The notes: a model not told the origin generated them from the sequence alone. A DNA stretch of 6,264 bases from Candidatus Fermentibacterota bacterium (GCA_016928395.1 JAFGKV010000332.1:1-6264), one strand, 5' to 3'. Shown: positions 1-5,478, numbered from the stretch's first letter. Numbers and translations are program-made.

Positions 1-904
1 CACACCGGACGCTGGTCGTCGGGGAGCATTATGATTTGATACAAGCCCGGCGGCAGGAGCAGAAGACGGAGGCCTTCCGGGCCGATACGAGGACGAGGGG
101 CAGCCAGTGGAGTACCTGGGGGTACTGAAGCGAAGCGAGCACGGGGACCTGATGGATGTGGGGCTGGGGAGGTATAGTGGGACCTGCAAGGGGCGGCAGT
201 ACTATGAGACGACGAAGCGGGTGTATGGGCGGGAGTGCCGTGTGGTAGTGACGTATTCGGCAGCGCGGGAGGGGCATGAGTTACGGGGATTCAACCATCG
301 GATCGAGGGAGCGAAGAAGGAGCTGCGGAAGGTGTGGGGGTTGTACTGGGGGAAGGAGAAAGGAGAGCGGACGCGAGGGCGGCTGGATCAGGTGTTACGG
401 GAGCAGCAGGTGGTGGGAGCACAGGCGCGGCGGTATGTGGAGTACGAGATCGAGGGGAATACGCTGCGGGTGAGGCGGAAGGGATTCGAATGCCGGGAGA
501 AGAAGAAGCAGTTCGGGAAGCGGGTGTTGTTCACGAACCGGATGGGGATGCGCGTGGAGGAGATGATCGAGCTGGATGGGGAAAGGCGGAAGGTGGAGGA
601 CGCTTTCAAGGAACTGAAGGATCGAAGCGAGGTGAGCATGTGGCCGATCCGGAACTGGACGGACACGAAGATCCGGATGCATGCGTTCTGCTGCGTGCTG
701 GGGCTGTTGCTGCTGAAGCTGCTGCTGCTGGAAGCGGAGGAGGCGGGATTGAGCATGAGTGCGCGGGTATGGCTGTTAGCGATGGGAGGCATACGGGAGG
801 CGTATCTGGTGTACCAGGACGAGAGCGGTGGCCGGGTGCTGGAGAAGAACAGCCCGCTGGCGGAACAGCTGAGCGATCTGTACGGGCTGGATCGCTACTT
901 CTAG
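1..904 (+). pseudogene. IS1634-family (IS4 superfamily) DDE transposase, 3' part, frameshifted
   Basis: This is the C-terminal part of a cut-and-paste transposase; its start and the first catalytic aspartates lie left of the window. The reading frame from base 3 (RTLVVGEHYDLIQARRQEQ...AFRA) must change at about base 83 to the frame giving RYEDEGQPVEYLGVLKRSEHGD, which then runs open to the TAG at 902-904. Loss of one C from the C run at 82-83 explains the shift. The hallmarks are in the C-terminal half: R-x3-E-x6-K in ERRKVEDAFKELK (catalytic Glu codon 596-598, Lys codon 617-619), with Asp where the YREK signature has Tyr, followed by WPIRNWTDTKIRMHAF (641-688) and a Leu-rich helix, a block typical of IS1634 elements. 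The gene is markedly purine-rich on the coding strand. Without the left end, terminal inverted repeats and target duplication cannot be defined. Family assignment is from remembered motif patterns. The element is probably inactive unless the shift is a sequencing error. Confidence 0.75.
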
Positions 905-1026
905 GTAACTACACAAAGGACCCTCGAATCCCTTGCAGCACAACGGTCAAAGAGAATCGATATCAGTAAGTGTGAAGCTCGGGCCAGGCGTCCGTAGGGC
1001 AGGGTGCAGAGACCCGCCGATCGTGC

Positions 1027-1031
1027 GGAGG
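1027..1031 (+). promoter_or_regulatory. Shine-Dalgarno of hicB
   Basis: GGAGG lies 8 bases before the ATG at 1040. This decides the start in favour of MRPIKIVIEK over the in-frame GTG-type start at 1004, which would add 12 residues unlike the HicB family. Confidence 0.7.
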
Positions 1032-1039
1032 ATGGGCAT

Positions 1040-1399
1040 ATGCGACCGATCAAGATCGTCATCGAGAAGCACGCCGACGGCTGTGTGGCCTATCCGGTCG
1101 GGGTGAAGGGGGTAGTTGTCGGCGAGGGCGACACCTACGAGGAAGCACTGAGGGATGTGCAGTCGGCCCTGAGGTTTCACGTGGAGACCTTCGGTGTGGA
1201 ATCACTCTCCACCGATGAGGGTCCGGTGCTGGAGGCATTCGTCGCCGAAGTGGTCGTGGAGGCCGTGCCCTCCTTTCCCGTAGATGCACCCAAAGCCAGG
1301 GTGCCGCGCGCATTTGGTGTGCTCGGGTTTGAGGTCGTCCGCGAACGCGAACACAGCGCACTCAGGCGATTGGACCCGGGCGGGTCCATCACCCGATGA
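1040..1399 (+). CDS. hicB: HicB-type antitoxin, fused in frame to the N-terminal part of HicA
   Basis: Residues 1-75 form a HicB-like fold, the antitoxin half of a type II toxin-antitoxin module that binds and blocks the HicA mRNA interferase. The opening strand-turn-strand IKIVIEKHADGCVAYPVGVKGVVVGEG is followed by the helix TYEEALRDVQSALRFHVETFG, the usual 'GDTYEEAL' pattern. No C-terminal DNA-binding domain is present, so this is the short HicB form. No stop separates it from the toxin: after VVVEA the same frame continues as VPSFPVDAPKARVPRAFGVLGFEVVREREHSALRR, which is the beginning of a HicA of the 'PVDAPKAKV' type. The ORF ends at the TGA 1397-1399 because of a frameshift inside HicA. 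As read, the product is a 119-residue antitoxin with a truncated toxin tail carrying the likely catalytic His105. HicB assignment is firm at family level; whether the fusion is natural or a lost stop is unknown. Confidence 0.8.
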   Translation: MRPIKIVIEKHADGCVAYPVGVKGVVVGEGDTYEEALRDVQSALRFHVETFGVESLSTDEGPVLEAFVAEVVVEAVPSFPVDAPKARVPRAFGVLGFEVVREREHSALRRLDPGGSITR

Positions 1400-1503
1400 C
1401 CATCCCGAACCACTCCCATATCAAGGGCTCGACGCTGCGGATGATCTGCCGTCAGGCAGACATCGAGAGGGATGCGTTCCTCAAGGCGTACGAAGCCTCC
1501 TAA
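1265..1503 (+). pseudogene. hicA: HicA-type mRNA interferase toxin, frameshifted
   Basis: HicA is a small dsRBD-like ribonuclease that cleaves mRNA. It would start at the GTG 1265 (VPSFPVDAPKARV), in the same frame as hicB. The N-terminal half contains the strand LGFEVVREREHSALRR, whose His (codon 1352-1354, HicA residue 30) matches the catalytic histidine position of the family. After GGSIT the frame must shift from the TGA at 1397 to the frame of the ATG at 1396. There it continues as MTIPNHSHIKGSTLRMICRQ and then ADIERDAFLKAYEAS, a typical HicA C-terminus, ending in TAA 1501-1503. One extra C in the run at 1392-1394 would restore GSITPMTIPNH, so a single-base deletion is the simplest explanation. 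The GTG has GGAGG only 2 bases upstream, too close for normal initiation, so the toxin half depends on hicB translation. Toxin activity is doubtful as read. Confidence 0.75.
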
Positions 1504-1953
1504 GACTGTTCCGAGGCTGGCCGGCCTTCCTTTCCGCCAGATCCTTGCCCCCTGCCTCGCGCGCCCGAACTTGGCCCACGAGAATGATGGATGGGGTGTG
1601 TCTCTGGAATGCGGAGTGGTGATCCCATGACCCGTTCTTCCTGGCCTGACCTGAATCCCGCGACGACTCTCGCCTCAGGGCTCGTTCTCTTATTCCTGTC
1701 GTCATACCCCTCCGCCGGCGCCCAGCCCTCGGATTGGCAATTCGAACTCGTGGACAACGGGAAGCACATCACTATTCCAATATGAGTCGTCATGTCGGGC
1801 GGGGGCGACACCCTGAGAGGATGAAAATGGCGCTGCAGCTTGCACTGCAAGCCATCGAGCAGCGTCGGGAACACCGCCTGTTCACGTATTTACGAAGCAG
1901 AATAGTGGCGTTGCGCGTGCTCGCTGGCCTCAATGCGAAGACTGAAGCGCGCG
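1504..1953. other. Intergenic stretch with only doubtful small ORFs
   Basis: This gap lies between the end of hicA and the convergent end of the glycosylase gene. It holds the 52-residue ORF listed separately (1627-1785) and, beginning in an ATGA overlap with its stop, a 59-codon ORF at 1782-1961 (MSRHVGRGRHPERMKMALQL...). That one is rich in Arg and Leu, resembles nothing I recognise and runs 8 bases into the convergent gene. A near-perfect palindrome, GCTTGCA-C-TGCAAGC, sits at 1838-1852 but has no U-tract beside it. I see no convincing rho-independent terminator for either strand, no RNA gene and no IS end. Confidence 0.4.
1627..1785 (+). CDS. Short ORF with signal peptide, possible truncated exported protein
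   Basis: The 52 codons from the ATG at 1627 begin with a short polar N-region containing Arg3. A hydrophobic core (LASGLVLLFLSS) and an AGA-Q signal peptidase I-like site near residues 31-32 follow. Only about 20 residues (QPSDWQFELVDNGKHITIPI) remain before the TGA. The mature part reads like the beginning of a periplasmic protein that stops early, so this may be a remnant of a longer gene, but no continuation could be recognised in the other frames. In-frame ATGs at 1591 and 1609 are alternative starts; 1627 is chosen because it puts the hydrophobic stretch close to the N-terminus and has GGAG 11 bases upstream. It could be a chance ORF. Confidence 0.3.
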   Translation: MTRSSWPDLNPATTLASGLVLLFLSSYPSAGAQPSDWQFELVDNGKHITIPI

Positions 1954-2877
1954 CTACCTGACGGTGGAACGTATGGTGAGCGGTACGGCCCGCTCCTCCA
2001 GTTCCTCCAAAGTGCGGGGCCAATCCTTCTTCAGGAGTCTGGAGAGTGAGCGGTCGGCCAGGAGTCTTCCCCCGGTCTGGCAATGGGCACAGTAGTGTGT
2101 CTCGGTCTGGGCGTACCGGATGCGCTGGACCGGCGACCCACAGTCAGGACATGGCTTCCCGTAGCGACCGTGCACGGCCATTCCCGAACGGGACGCCGTG
2201 ATCTTGTCGGGAAACTCCCCACCTGCCTCTTTGCGAAGTCGATTCGTCCACTCCGCCAGCGTATTCTGCGCCGCCTCGAAGAAGCGCTGGCAATCCTGTT
2301 CAGTCAGGCGCTGGGTCAGCGCCACGGGAGACAGCCTGGCCCGGTGCAGGATCTCGTCGGAGTAGGCATTGCCGATGCCGCTGAACAGGGCCGGATCGGT
2401 GAGTGCCCGCTTCAGCGTATGGTTCTGGGAGGCAAGCACGCGCCGAAAGGAATCGAAATCGGTATCGAGGATCTCGAGTCCGCCACGGTCGAATGCCCGG
2501 ACGGCATCGTGACCGCGGACGATGTACAGAGACGCCCGCTTCTTGGTACCGAACTCGGTGAGCGAGAGTGTCCCGCTGGAGAAGGTAAAGACGACAAGGT
2601 GTCCGCGCCCCTTGGGCGCAAGGCCCGGCTGGTGCCAGTGCAGTCTGCCGCCGAGCATCAGGTGCAGAACAAGCCACACATCACCATCGAGCCCGATGGC
2701 GAGGCGCTTGCCGACCCGCCGGATACCCCGGACGACCCGTCCTTCGACCTCCCAGGGCGCAGGCTCAACGCTCCGCAGCAGGAACGGGTGGCGCAGTTCC
2801 ACCTTCTCCAGCGTCTCACCCTGGATACGGGCAGTCAGCGCCTCGACGTAGATTTCGAGCTCGGGGAGTTCAGGCAT
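1954..2877 (-). CDS. mutM: Fpg/Nei-family DNA glycosylase (formamidopyrimidine-DNA glycosylase-like)
   Basis: The 307-residue product is a base-excision-repair glycosylase/AP lyase expected to remove oxidised purines from DNA. The start at 2877 is fixed by the invariant MPELPELE: Pro2 becomes the N-terminal nucleophile after Met removal and Glu3 is catalytic. The longer open frame to 3078 has no such feature. Lys57 (RVGKRLAI), Met74 (LHLML), and the H2TH segment LFSGIGNAYSDEILHRARLSP with Asn170 are in place. A C-terminal zinc finger uses Cys243, Cys246, Cys263 and Cys266. Two oddities: in the finger the position of the E. coli Fpg phosphate-binding Arg (HAQRATFYC) is Thr258 (YAQTETHYC), and about 40 residues follow the last Cys (TGGRLLADRSLSRLLKKDWP...), whereas Fpg is usually about 270 residues and ends soon after the finger. 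This suggests a distinct Fpg subfamily, so substrate range is uncertain. A weak SD (GAAGG, 9-base spacing) lies inside an inverted-repeat arm. The gene converges on the hicBA side. Confidence 0.92.
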   Translation of the reverse strand: MPELPELEIYVEALTARIQGETLEKVELRHPFLLRSVEPAPWEVEGRVVRGIRRVGKRLAIGLDGDVWLVLHLMLGGRLHWHQPGLAPKGRGHLVVFTFSSGTLSLTEFGTKKRASLYIVRGHDAVRAFDRGGLEILDTDFDSFRRVLASQNHTLKRALTDPALFSGIGNAYSDEILHRARLSPVALTQRLTEQDCQRFFEAAQNTLAEWTNRLRKEAGGEFPDKITASRSGMAVHGRYGKPCPDCGSPVQRIRYAQTETHYCAHCQTGGRLLADRSLSRLLKKDWPRTLEELEERAVPLTIRSTVR

Positions 2878-2986
2878 GGCTGGCCGCCTTCGTGGGGCGT
2901 GAACGTGGGGAAGTGGATCGTATGGCGGGCAAGGAGCATAGATTGCGGTACTATGGCAATAGCATGAGACGCAAGGCGGCCAGCCA
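2877..2986 (-). promoter_or_regulatory. 14-bp inverted repeat bracketing the 5' leader of the glycosylase gene
   Basis: TGGCTGGCCGCCTT at 2877-2890 and AAGGCGGCCAGCCA at 2973-2986 are perfect reverse complements separated by 82 bases. Read on the - strand, the downstream arm is AAGGCGGCCAGCCA followed directly by TG. It therefore contains the only SD-like sequence (GAAGG/AAGG) and the A of the ATG start of the glycosylase. If transcription begins upstream of 2986, the mRNA could fold into a long-range GC-rich stem that hides the ribosome-binding site. If the promoter lies inside the 82-base spacer, only one arm is transcribed and the repeat could instead act as DNA. No convincing -35/-10 pair was found to decide. 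Confidence 0.5.
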
Positions 2987-3035
2987 CTGACGGCAGGTTG
3001 GAGCGTCCCGCTTATGCCGTGGCGGCTGGTACATC

Positions 3036-3052
3036 CGCCCGCCCAGCGGGCG
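3036..3052. repeat. Perfect 7-bp hairpin
   Basis: CGCCCGC-CCA-GCGGGCG forms a tight GC stem-loop between the nucleotidyltransferase stop (3179, - strand) and the glycosylase leader. No T-run follows on either strand, so it does not qualify as an intrinsic terminator, but it is about 130 bases past the nucleotidyltransferase and could block 3' exonucleases. Confidence 0.4.
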
Positions 3053-3076
3053 CCAAACCCCCTGATGACTCCGGGC

Positions 3077-3130
3077 AACTCCGAACTCCAAAACCGAGCC
3101 GAAAGCCAAGAGCCGAGAGTCGAGAGCCGC
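3077..3130. repeat. Degenerate heptamer tandem tract
   Basis: The tract divides into 7-base steps: AACTCCG, AACTCCA, AAACCGA, GCCGAAA, GCCAAGA, GCCGAGA, GTCGAGA, then GCC. The clearest units are variants of GCCGAGA at 3098-3125. It lies wholly between the glycosylase leader and the nucleotidyltransferase stop. The 7-base period is not a multiple of 3, consistent with noncoding DNA. Confidence 0.5.
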
Positions 3131-3140
3131 CGCGAAGGAC

Positions 3141-3174
3141 CGTAGGGTGGGTCAGCCGGCAGCGTAACCGAACA
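3141..3174. repeat. Degraded TAACCCACC-type palindromic repeat
   Basis: CGTAGGGTGGGTCAGC followed by AGCGTAACCGAAC resembles the dispersed intergenic palindrome GTAGGGTGGGTTAGC...GCGTAACCCACC known from many proteobacterial genomes. Here the right arm is eroded (AACCGAAC instead of AACCCACC), so the hairpin no longer pairs fully. It lies 5 bases past the stop codon of the nucleotidyltransferase gene. Recognition is from memory of the motif. Confidence 0.4.
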
Positions 3175-3178
3175 AAGG

Positions 3179-3970
3179 CTACGGGGCGCCTTCCTCTCCT
3201 GTGTTCGTGTCTATCTCCTCCAACAGCCGGTTGAACAGCTCCTCGGCCCGGTGACGAAGTGCGCCGATTCCTTCCAGTGATCTGGGCAGCAGGAGCGACT
3301 CGATCTCGCGCCGCACTGCGTCAGGGAGGTCGCGGTCGAAGTAGCGGAATCCGTAGTCGAAGCGGTCGGGGCAGTGGCGCATTCGTGCCAGTTCTACCAA
3401 GGGTCGAAGCGTGCATGCAAAGTAGGAATACCACGCATCCGCGAGGTCGCCCCGGAAGACAGCCTTCAGCACGAACGACTGGAAGAGGGGGAAGATCTCT
3501 CGAAGCGCCTCGATCCGGCGCATCATCTTGGCCTTGTGCGCGGTCCAGTCGAACGGGGCTGGTTTTACCAGGCCATCCTTGTCAAAGAGGACCAGTTGGT
3601 CTCCATGACGCTCTGGCTCCAGAAACCACCCGCCACTGCTGCGCTTCATCACCACGTAGTCAAGCAAGTGGCACGGATCCGCGTCACGGAGGCTGATGAA
3701 CTCCTGGAGATGACCGTGGGGGGTAGGCTCGGGAAGCCGATAGCGATGGGCGATGGGGCCCAACCGGGCCAGGGCCGAGATGACCGTATCCGCGGTCTGC
3801 TCCACGGCATGGTCCTCCACTATGAGGAGCAGATCCACGTCTGACCACTGATCGGTGCGGCCCGTGGCATCGCTTCCTCCCAGCCACGCGGCCCGCACGT
3901 ACTCCCGCGGCTTTAGATCCTTCTTCAGCGTCTCGATGATGGCGTCTCGCGAGATCAGGTATGCCGTCAC
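3179..3970 (-). CDS. Nucleotidyltransferase (polymerase-beta-like fold) of unknown substrate
   Basis: The 263-residue protein carries the minimal nucleotidyltransferase signature GGS-x9-SDVDL: Gly32-Ser33, then Asp44 and Asp46, which bind the metal ions for nucleotide transfer. A third carboxylate is probably Asp104 in HLLDYVVMK. The remainder (about residues 140-263) is mostly helical (KMMRRIEALREIFPLFQSFVLKAVFRGDLADAWYSYFACTLRPLVELAR), like the substrate-binding half of the aminoglycoside-type transferases. The acceptor cannot be named; antibiotic modification is only one possibility. No partner HEPN/MntA-type gene sits next to it, so it does not look like a toxin-antitoxin half. The start is a GTG at 3970 with GGGGAGGG 11 bases upstream, a slightly long spacing; no better in-frame start was found. 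The downstream gap carries a palindromic-repeat fragment. The next gene upstream is about 490 bases away, so it is probably transcribed alone. Confidence 0.8.
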   Translation of the reverse strand: MTAYLISRDAIIETLKKDLKPREYVRAAWLGGSDATGRTDQWSDVDLLLIVEDHAVEQTADTVISALARLGPIAHRYRLPEPTPHGHLQEFISLRDADPCHLLDYVVMKRSSGGWFLEPERHGDQLVLFDKDGLVKPAPFDWTAHKAKMMRRIEALREIFPLFQSFVLKAVFRGDLADAWYSYFACTLRPLVELARMRHCPDRFDYGFRYFDRDLPDAVRREIESLLLPRSLEGIGALRHRAEELFNRLLEEIDTNTGEEGAP

Positions 3971-4462
3971 GACTTGTACAACCCTCCCCGTATCGCCCCT
4001 AGGGGGACCGATGCGGCGCTATCTGTGCCTCACCGCTACGCTACGGCAAAGCCCGCCTACAATTCCCGCATCTTGAGCCCTCGTACCGCCAGCCAGACCG
4101 AGACCGCAAGAATCAGGGCAAGCGGGAGTGCCCAGACCATCTGGATCTCGATCCGCGTCTTGACCACACTGCATGACCCACCGCGACATCGCTGAGCCCA
4201 TCGGCCAGAGCCACATGAATCGCCGCATCTGGTGATGTCGACGATGGTGATCCGATCGAGCATCGTGGAACACGACTGCTGTGCTCGACATCAAAGCCTG
4301 GAGAGAAAAATGTGAAGTGAAGGGCATCTGTCCAGTGGCAGCCTCATTCCCAAATCTTCCCGGCGGTTTTCGCAGAGTCCAAGCCTGCGGGCAGGTGGCT
4401 GCGGCTCCGTGATGAGTGGCCAATTGAGCCACGCCAGTGTCGCACGGGCACTCACGGGAGGG
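3971..4462. other. Intergenic region without a convincing gene
   Basis: About 490 bases separate the phosphotransferase stop from the nucleotidyltransferase start. The longer open frames here (for example 4019-4432 on the - strand) have compositions unlike proteins and no recognisable motif. The only suggestive item is a 27-codon ORF with a membrane helix, listed separately. A 10-bp palindrome CCCCTAGGGG is at 3996-4005, in the leader of the nucleotidyltransferase. No tRNA, terminator with U-tract or clear promoter was found. Confidence 0.4.
4057..4140 (-). CDS. Possible single-helix membrane micropeptide
   Basis: Twenty-seven codons from the ATG at 4140 give MVWALPLALILAVSVWLAV followed by RGLKMREL and TAG: one hydrophobic helix followed by a positively charged tail, as in small inner-membrane proteins (positive-inside orientation). 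The frame is also open upstream to 4263, but that extension is Cys/Arg/Gly-rich and does not look coding. GAG 6 bases before the ATG is a weak SD. It may be a micropeptide, the tail of a decayed membrane gene, or chance; I do not recognise it. Confidence 0.2.
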   Translation of the reverse strand: MVWALPLALILAVSVWLAVRGLKMREL

Positions 4463-5464
4463 CTACAGGCAAGCCGCCAGCGTGGCGAACTCGAACTCCA
4501 CGTATGAGATATCGCGTTCGATACGTTCCTTGCGGCCATCCATGAATCGTGCGACCCAGGAATCGGTGAGATGCTCGACATCGAAGCTGCGGTGGATCAC
4601 GGCGTAAAGATCGATCTCGCGGAGCTTCAAAAACCACGGGACCTCCCCCAACCACCGTGGATCAAGGCGATTCTCGGTTCGATACCCTTCCAGGAAACGC
4701 GGCATGAACCGGCCGCAGACAGAGGCCGGCTCTGGATGATTCGTGATCATGTAGAAGAGCACGATGGCGATATCGTACATGAACCATCCGTAGGAGCAGT
4801 CATCGAAGTCAAACAGCGTGATGCGGCCCTCCTGGTCTACCAGCAGGTTGGATCCGTGGGCATCGAAGTGGATCAGGCCGTAGTCATCTCGCCCTTTGGA
4901 CAGGGTCCCAAGGTGACTGAGTACCTCTGTATAGCGAGCGACGACCCGCTCCTGGCCGGGCGGGAGGTTTGCCACGATGTCCTGAATCTCGGGATTATCC
5001 CACTCCGGCCGTTTCCACGCGGGGTTGGGCGGCAGGTAATCCTTGGTCAGGCGATGCATACGCCCGATCAGGCGACCATAGGTCTGATATAGCTCAGGTG
5101 ACCATCCCATCTCCCATGGCGGCTTCCCTTGGGCCTTCACGAAGGCGGCAGCCAGGAACTGCCCGCCGTGCCCATCGTCGAGAGGCTCCACCAGGTTCCC
5201 GTGAGCCGATTCCACTGCCCGGGCCACGGACACGCCGCCCCGCGCCAGGTAGTTGATCCAATCCACCTCGCCGTGAATCAGGTTCTCGTTCCGTCGGGAT
5301 GCATGACCGATCCGCAGGATATAGGACGCGGGGCCACGGCTGAACTCGTAGATGAAGCTCTCAAATCCGCCCAGCTCTCGGATGCCATCCTCAACGATGC
5401 CGAAGCGTTGCATCGCTTCGCGCAGGATATCCTTGTTGAATCGGGCCTTGATCAGCTTGTCCGT
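4463..5464 (-). CDS. APH-family phosphotransferase (RdoA/SrkA-like kinase), apparent ACG start
   Basis: This is a kinase-fold enzyme of the aminoglycoside/homoserine-kinase superfamily. It would transfer ATP phosphate to a small molecule or to Ser/Thr of a protein in the cytoplasm; the substrate is unknown. Numbered from the first ATG (5413), the catalytic loop is LIHFDAHGSNLL with His182, Asp184 (base) and Asn189. The metal-binding Asp is in LFDFDD (Asp202/Asp204). The N-lobe has YEFSRGPASYILRIG. From 5413 the protein has 316 residues, but the frame upstream encodes DKLIKARFNKDILREA, which matches how this family usually begins (Met-D/E-K-x-I-K). The expected Met codon is ACG at 5462-5464, preceded at 8 bases by AGAGGA, giving 333 residues. 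The ATG at 5413 has no SD at a useful distance. Either ACG is used inefficiently or the ATG mutated. Its stop is followed by the 490-base gap. It lies 68 bases downstream of putP on the same strand and may be cotranscribed. Confidence 0.85.
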   Translation of the reverse strand, partial: TDKLIKARFNKDILREAMQRFGIVEDGIRELGGFESFIYEFSRGPASYILRIGHASRRNENLIHGEVDWINYLARGGVSVARAVESAHGNLVEPLDDGHGGQFLAAAFVKAQGKPPWEMGWSPELYQTYGRLIGRMHRLTKDYLPPNPAWKRPEWDNPEIQDIVANLPPGQERVVARYTEVLSHLGTLSKGRDDYGLIHFDAHGSNLLVDQEGRITLFDFDDCSYGWFMYDIAIVLFYMITNHPEPASVCGRFMPRFLEGYRTENRLDPRWLGEVPWFLKLREIDLYAVIHRSFDVEHLTDSWVARFMDGRKERIERDISYVEFEFATLAACL

Positions 5465-5472
5465 TGGGGTGT

Positions 5473-5478
5473 TCCTCT
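5473..5478 (-). promoter_or_regulatory. Shine-Dalgarno pointing to the ACG start of the phosphotransferase
   Basis: On the - strand AGAGGA is followed by 8 bases (acacccca) and then ACG GAC AAG CTG. This is ideal spacing to the ACG and 59 bases from the first ATG, so it marks the ancestral start. Confidence 0.6.

Noticed and set aside
700-731. CTG/GCT-rich run as a microsatellite
   Set aside because: It encodes the Leu-rich helix that follows the WTD motif in this transposase family, so coding need explains it.
388-792. 134-codon - strand open frame opposite the transposase
   Set aside because: Ser/Arg-rich antisense shadow created by the purine-rich coding strand.
334-969. 211-codon + strand open frame
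   Set aside because: Out-of-frame shadow of the transposase; the translation is Gly/Ala/Glu-rich and without domain features.
1838-1852. Palindrome GCTTGCA-C-TGCAAGC as a terminator of the glycosylase gene
   Set aside because: It lies about 100 bases past the stop, has a one-base loop and has no U-tract, so it is not a credible intrinsic terminator.
2083-2967. Long + strand open frame of 294 codons
   Set aside because: It lies wholly antisense to the glycosylase, whose catalytic and zinc-finger motifs are unmistakable; the frame is a codon-bias shadow with no motif of its own.
2878-3078. In-frame upstream extension of the glycosylase by 67 codons
   Set aside because: Fpg enzymes need Pro exposed directly after the initiator Met; the MPELPE start at 2877 satisfies this and the extension has a noncoding composition.
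3374-3844. 156-codon + strand open frame
   Set aside because: Antisense to the nucleotidyltransferase and without recognisable motifs.
3996-4005. Palindrome CCCCTAGGGG as an operator
   Set aside because: Ten bases of GC-rich symmetry without a recognised regulator site or promoter nearby is not enough to claim an operator.
4380-4462. Terminator downstream of the phosphotransferase
   Set aside because: Only weak 4-5 bp hairpins (for example GTGGC...GCCAC around 4417-4433) occur here and none is followed by a T-run on the - strand.
4571-5092. 173-codon + strand open frame
   Set aside because: Antisense to the phosphotransferase kinase domain; shadow ORF.
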